Part shown: positions 6,595 through 9,401 of the stretch, in pieces
Position numbering within the stretch: position 1 is the stretch's first letter
How the letters are laid out: the number at the start of each line of letters is the position of its first letter
Source of the DNA: Bdellovibrionales bacterium
GTDB lineage: Bacteria; Bdellovibrionota; UBA2428
DNA length: 9,401 nt
Direction of reading: 5' to 3'
Assembly: GCA_018266335.1 (NCBI GenBank)
Contig: JAFEAR010000110.1
Span: forward strand, 1-9,401
Notes under the pieces: generated by a model
What the model saw: only the letters and a program-made list of their open reading frames with translations
Told to the model about the DNA's origin: nothing
The model's database searches: none
Made by a program: the position numbers and the translations under genes

Positions 6595-7299
6595 ATGACC
6601 GGGACTACACACCTATCTTTCTCCACGATTGGCAAGGCGCTTGCGCTCTTGATGTTGTCGGCGTGCGCCTCGAAAAGTGTGGAACTGGTCTCCGAACCCG
6701 CTGGCGCCGAAGTACAAACGGTGAACGGTGAAGTGCTAGGGAACACGCCGCTCGTACTTAAAGACGACGTGCTCCAAAAGACAACTTCTAGTGACGGACT
6801 TCTTTCGGTGCGCTTCGTGGGTCCGGGTTACCTGCCGCAAACTCTATTAGTTGAAGTGCGCGGGGCGGACACTTACCGGGTCCAACTCGTCAAACTCGAC
6901 GAAACTTTCTTCCGTAAATATATCCTTCGCGATTTCTCGACCGAGCACAACGCGTTGGTGCGCGACATCCTCAACATTCAGGCCATGATGCGCGCTAAGA
7001 AATATGACGAGGCCGAAAAGGCGCTCGTAGTTTTTCAGCAGCGCTTTCCGACCATTGCGGTGGCGCAAGTTATGATGGCTAACCTGCAACTCGTGCGCGG
7101 CGATCGTGTTGCCGCTCGTCGTTATCTTTTGCAAGCGCAAGCTCTGGATCCCACGGATCCCGTAGTGTCGCGCATGCTGGGTTCGACCAACGAAGCCCGG
7201 GGCATGGTCCTCGAGAAAAAAGCCTCAGCGGAAGAAAGCAAGCCCGTTCTACCTAAGGCGCTTGCTAATCCGCAGAACGACACGAAGGCGGACGAGTGA
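6595..7299 (+). CDS. Lipoprotein with PEGA-like and TPR-like regions
   Basis: A 234-residue predicted lipoprotein. A short hydrophobic signal ends in the lipobox LSAC, so C24 would be lipidated; the next residue is Ala, not Asp, which in Lol-sorting logic favours the outer membrane. Residues 29-100 resemble a PEGA domain (VELVSEPAGAEVQ, then GNTPLVL and a GYLPQTLLVEV strand), a small beta fold common in surface or envelope proteins. Residues 119-192 form two TPR-like helical pairs (KKYDEAEKALVVFQQRFP, then GDRVAARRYLLQAQALDP), a protein-binding module. The tail from 207 is charged and probably disordered. ATG 6595 is preferred over an in-frame TTG at 6577, which has no Shine-Dalgarno and would add a charged N-terminus. 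Its TGA shares one base with the next ATG, so the two are probably coupled. A likely periplasmic partner of the FliF/FliG-like protein. Confidence 0.8.
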   Translation: MTGTTHLSFSTIGKALALLMLSACASKSVELVSEPAGAEVQTVNGEVLGNTPLVLKDDVLQKTTSSDGLLSVRFVGPGYLPQTLLVEVRGADTYRVQLVKLDETFFRKYILRDFSTEHNALVRDILNIQAMMRAKKYDEAEKALVVFQQRFPTIAVAQVMMANLQLVRGDRVAARRYLLQAQALDPTDPVVSRMLGSTNEARGMVLEKKASAEESKPVLPKALANPQNDTKADE

Positions 7300-9161
7300 T
7301 GAAGACCAAATTCTCACTACTCCTAACTCTGGCCTTATCCTTCGTTGGTTTCGCTGCGCATGCGCAGGTAGAAGTCAGCACCGAAGCCGAGCAGCTCAAG
7401 CAGTCCATTGAAGGCAAGATTCAACGCACCCTCGACACCTACCTGGGTGGAAAGTCCAAAGTGATTGTGAACGTTCGCTTCCGGGCGCCCACCGCCAAGG
7501 AAGATGATGCCGTCGCTAATATCGATACCTGGATGGACCTAGGTTACGTCACGGCACCGAATGAAGGCGTGGCAAGCAACAAGATTCGCTTTAAAGCTGC
7601 CGAAGTAGATATTCGCGTGTCCGATCAATTGGACGATGCGACGGTGCAGCAAATTCAGTTGCTCGCGAATAACGCTCTCGACGGAATGAATCCCGATGTA
7701 AAAATTTCGCGCGTGGCCTTTTTGGAACCGGACGCCTTACAGGCGGCGAATGGCGCAACGCCCGGCAAAGCTGCTGACCGTACACCGGCTTCCGTAACGC
7801 CCGAAGAACCCAAGTCCGAAGTGAGTGTCTTTGAAAAGCTCATCCAAAAATACGGCGCGCTGATTCCGCTCGCTGCGGCCCTGGTGTTGGGCCTGGGTCT
7901 GCTCCTCTCCTCGTCCATCGCTTCCACCGTTATTTCGCGCTCTGCGGGCGAAATCGCGGCGGGCATTCGCTCCATGCGTGCGACCGTAAGTTCGAACCCC
8001 GAAAAGCCGCTCACGGTAGCGGCTCCCCTGGGCCTCGATATAAAATCTAGTGAAGTGAGTGCGGCGAAAGCGCCGCCCGTGGCGCCGCGCCTGCGGGAGC
8101 ACTTTAAGAATCTCGCCTTCGTGAAGAAGACGCTCCTTGAAAATCCTCTCGCTTTTGTGCGCGTCCTCGGTGATTCCCCGGAAGATCAGCGCGGGCTTAA
8201 GTGGTTGCTGGCGAATTTGGACGACGCCGAGCGGGCATCGCTTAAGTCGGTGCTCGGGCGCGAACGTATTCTAACGCTCACCCAGGCCATCAACGTGGAG
8301 GGTCCGTGGGATCCGGCTTCGTGGTTGCAGGGCACTGTAGAGAACGCCGTGCTGCGCGAAGTTGCCGGCACTTCTGTGGTGGAGCGGGCGCTCGAAGGCG
8401 ATCAAGCTTTCCGTTTGTCCATGGCCCCCGTGGAAGATCTGTTCCAAGCGGTCGAGGAATCTAATGATCCTGCCTCCTGGCGCGTAGCGCTGGAGTTCTT
8501 GCCGCGCGAAAAAATTGGTGTCGTGCTGCGTGCGAGCGATAGTTCCGTGTGGCAGCGCATGTTGGCGGGCTCGGATTTGGACCGCGATGCTTTACGCCAG
8601 GCTGCGGGCCGCATCTTAGACCGCGTGGGCCAGAACGCCCGCGATCCGCGCACGGCCGTGCAGGCCGAAGATAAGCGTCGCTTCTACGCGAACATTTTGC
8701 TCGATCCCGCAATCGATTCGATTCTCGCTAAGACTCTGGGCGAAGACGATCAGTTCCTGGACGACCTTGCGACCATGGCACCCGATTTCGTAGCCTTGCT
8801 CCGCACGAAGGTGTGGACGCCGCGGAGCTTAGATGCCGTGGATCATGAAGCATTGCGCGAAGCTTTCTTGCCGCTCAGCCCGGCCCAAAAAATGTCCGTT
8901 ATGCTGGCTCTACCGGCAACCGTATCGCAACGCTTTGAAGATTTTCTTCCCGAGGGAACCGGCCGTACGATCGTGCTCGATCAATTGCGCCGCGCACGCG
9001 AACGGCAAGACTTGCAGGAGTTCGATGCGGCTACTCGTTTGGCGCGCGAATTCCTGGATTACCTCCGCAAGCAAGCTGACTCCGGTCGCTTGGCGCTGAG
9101 GAAGGCCTCCACCGAGCTTCCTCCCGTTAGCGGCGAGGGAGACGAAGAGCAGGCGGCGTGA
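7299..9161 (+). CDS. FliF-like periplasmic domain fused to FliG-like cytoplasmic domain
   Basis: A 620-residue protein with a signal peptide (MKTKF, hydrophobic core, predicted cleavage after AHA at residue 22). Residues 28-143 follow the last ring-building domain of FliF: an SIEGKIQRTLDTYLG helix, a VIVNVRF strand, a short variable insert, an AEVDIRV strand, then a helix ending in VKISRVAF. A Pro/Ala linker (144-175) leads to one membrane segment (about 186-210). The cytoplasmic part resembles FliG: an N-like helical region (268-335), a middle ARMC-like module (375-445), and a C-terminal module (465-600) ending in ARLAREFLDYLRKQADSGRL in the manner of FliG's RRLEEEGEI end. The FliM-contact EHPQ position reads NDPA (389-392). 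The start is ATG 7299, overlapping the lipoprotein stop; a GTG three bases upstream is possible. It may form an inner-membrane ring or motor scaffold; function unproven. Homology is from pattern only. Confidence 0.72.
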   Translation: MKTKFSLLLTLALSFVGFAAHAQVEVSTEAEQLKQSIEGKIQRTLDTYLGGKSKVIVNVRFRAPTAKEDDAVANIDTWMDLGYVTAPNEGVASNKIRFKAAEVDIRVSDQLDDATVQQIQLLANNALDGMNPDVKISRVAFLEPDALQAANGATPGKAADRTPASVTPEEPKSEVSVFEKLIQKYGALIPLAAALVLGLGLLLSSSIASTVISRSAGEIAAGIRSMRATVSSNPEKPLTVAAPLGLDIKSSEVSAAKAPPVAPRLREHFKNLAFVKKTLLENPLAFVRVLGDSPEDQRGLKWLLANLDDAERASLKSVLGRERILTLTQAINVEGPWDPASWLQGTVENAVLREVAGTSVVERALEGDQAFRLSMAPVEDLFQAVEESNDPASWRVALEFLPREKIGVVLRASDSSVWQRMLAGSDLDRDALRQAAGRILDRVGQNARDPRTAVQAEDKRRFYANILLDPAIDSILAKTLGEDDQFLDDLATMAPDFVALLRTKVWTPRSLDAVDHEALREAFLPLSPAQKMSVMLALPATVSQRFEDFLPEGTGRTIVLDQLRRARERQDLQEFDAATRLAREFLDYLRKQADSGRLALRKASTELPPVSGEGDEEQAA

Positions 9162-9169
9162 GGCAAGAC

Positions 9170-9401
9170 ATGAGACTGGGATTGCCGCTCATTTTGGCTG
9201 CGGTGTTGGCACCGGCCCTGGCCCGCGCGGACGAGGAACAAGCCACTGTACGCAATGCACCCAAACTCGTTTTGCGTACGAGTACCGGCATTTTTACTAA
9301 CCGTGGCAGTCGTAAAACAAAAACGGCCACGAGCTTCGGTGGTTTCAACATCGGTATGCACTACTTCCTAACGCCGGCTCTCTCGGCGGGCCTTTTCTAT
9401 A
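9170..9401 (+). CDS. Secreted, probable outer-membrane beta-barrel protein (partial, 3' end beyond window)
   Basis: The first 77 codons are present and the frame stays open to the edge. A signal peptide is clear: MRLG, a hydrophobic core, and a predicted cut after ARA near residue 20. The mature start is DEEQAT. The visible mature part has short stretches of alternating polarity with aromatic ends (KLVLRTSTGIF, then GGFNIGMHYFL and LSAGLFY), separated by a polar loop (TNRGSRKTKTAT). This is like the first strands of an OmpA/OmpW-type barrel. ATG 9170 has GAGG six bases upstream, overlapping the previous TGA; the gap to the FliF/FliG-like gene is 8 bp, so it is the same operon. The family cannot be named from this fragment. 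It would be the outer-membrane member of the complex. Confidence 0.7.
   Translation, partial: MRLGLPLILAAVLAPALARADEEQATVRNAPKLVLRTSTGIFTNRGSRKTKTATSFGGFNIGMHYFLTPALSAGLFY

Overview
The window looks like chromosomal DNA from a member of Bdellovibrionota (Bdellovibrio/Oligoflexia-like delta-type proteobacteria). This is inferred from three things: an HNH endonuclease with the helical N-terminus typical of the multicopy HNH proteins of that group, a stand-alone CheY/CheX pair, and a trans-envelope operon carrying FliG-like and PEGA/TPR proteins. No rRNA, tRNA, insertion sequence or CRISPR array was seen, so the assignment rests on protein character alone.

Layout from left to right. Positions 1-419 hold no convincing gene, but are rich in non-coding structure: helically phased T-tracts at 197-233 and two dyads at 310-342. 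An HNH endonuclease gene (420-1427, +) follows. It converges on a minus-strand operon across a short hairpin at 1436-1459. That operon reads cheY (3808 leftward), then a degenerate receiver fused to CheX, then an MscS-type mechanosensitive channel. The joins are very tight: the cheX Shine-Dalgarno overlaps the cheY stop, and cheX and mscS overlap by ATGA. Divergent from cheY, across about 114 bp containing a bulged hairpin, is hrpB (3925-6468, +), a large DEAH/DEFH-box helicase.

After a 126-bp gap comes the most interesting part, a compact plus-strand operon running off the right edge. It encodes a lipoprotein with PEGA and TPR-like regions (6595-7299); a 620-residue single-pass membrane protein whose periplasmic part resembles the last ring-building domain of FliF and whose cytoplasmic part resembles FliG (7299-9161); and the start of a secreted, probably outer-membrane beta-barrel protein (9170 to the edge). 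Stops and starts overlap or lie within 8 bp.

Interpretation: the right-hand operon would place one protein at the inner membrane reaching both periplasm and cytoplasm, one lipoprotein probably anchored in the outer membrane, and one predicted barrel in the outer membrane. Together they could form an envelope-spanning assembly built from flagellar MS/C-ring parts, but with the usual FliM-contact motifs of FliG not conserved. The function is unknown; a non-flagellar motor, gliding or scaffold role is inference. The cheY-cheX-mscS operon is a signalling unit (phosphorelay output, its phosphatase and a tension-gated channel). Its closeness to a FliG-like gene is suggestive, but hrpB lies between them.
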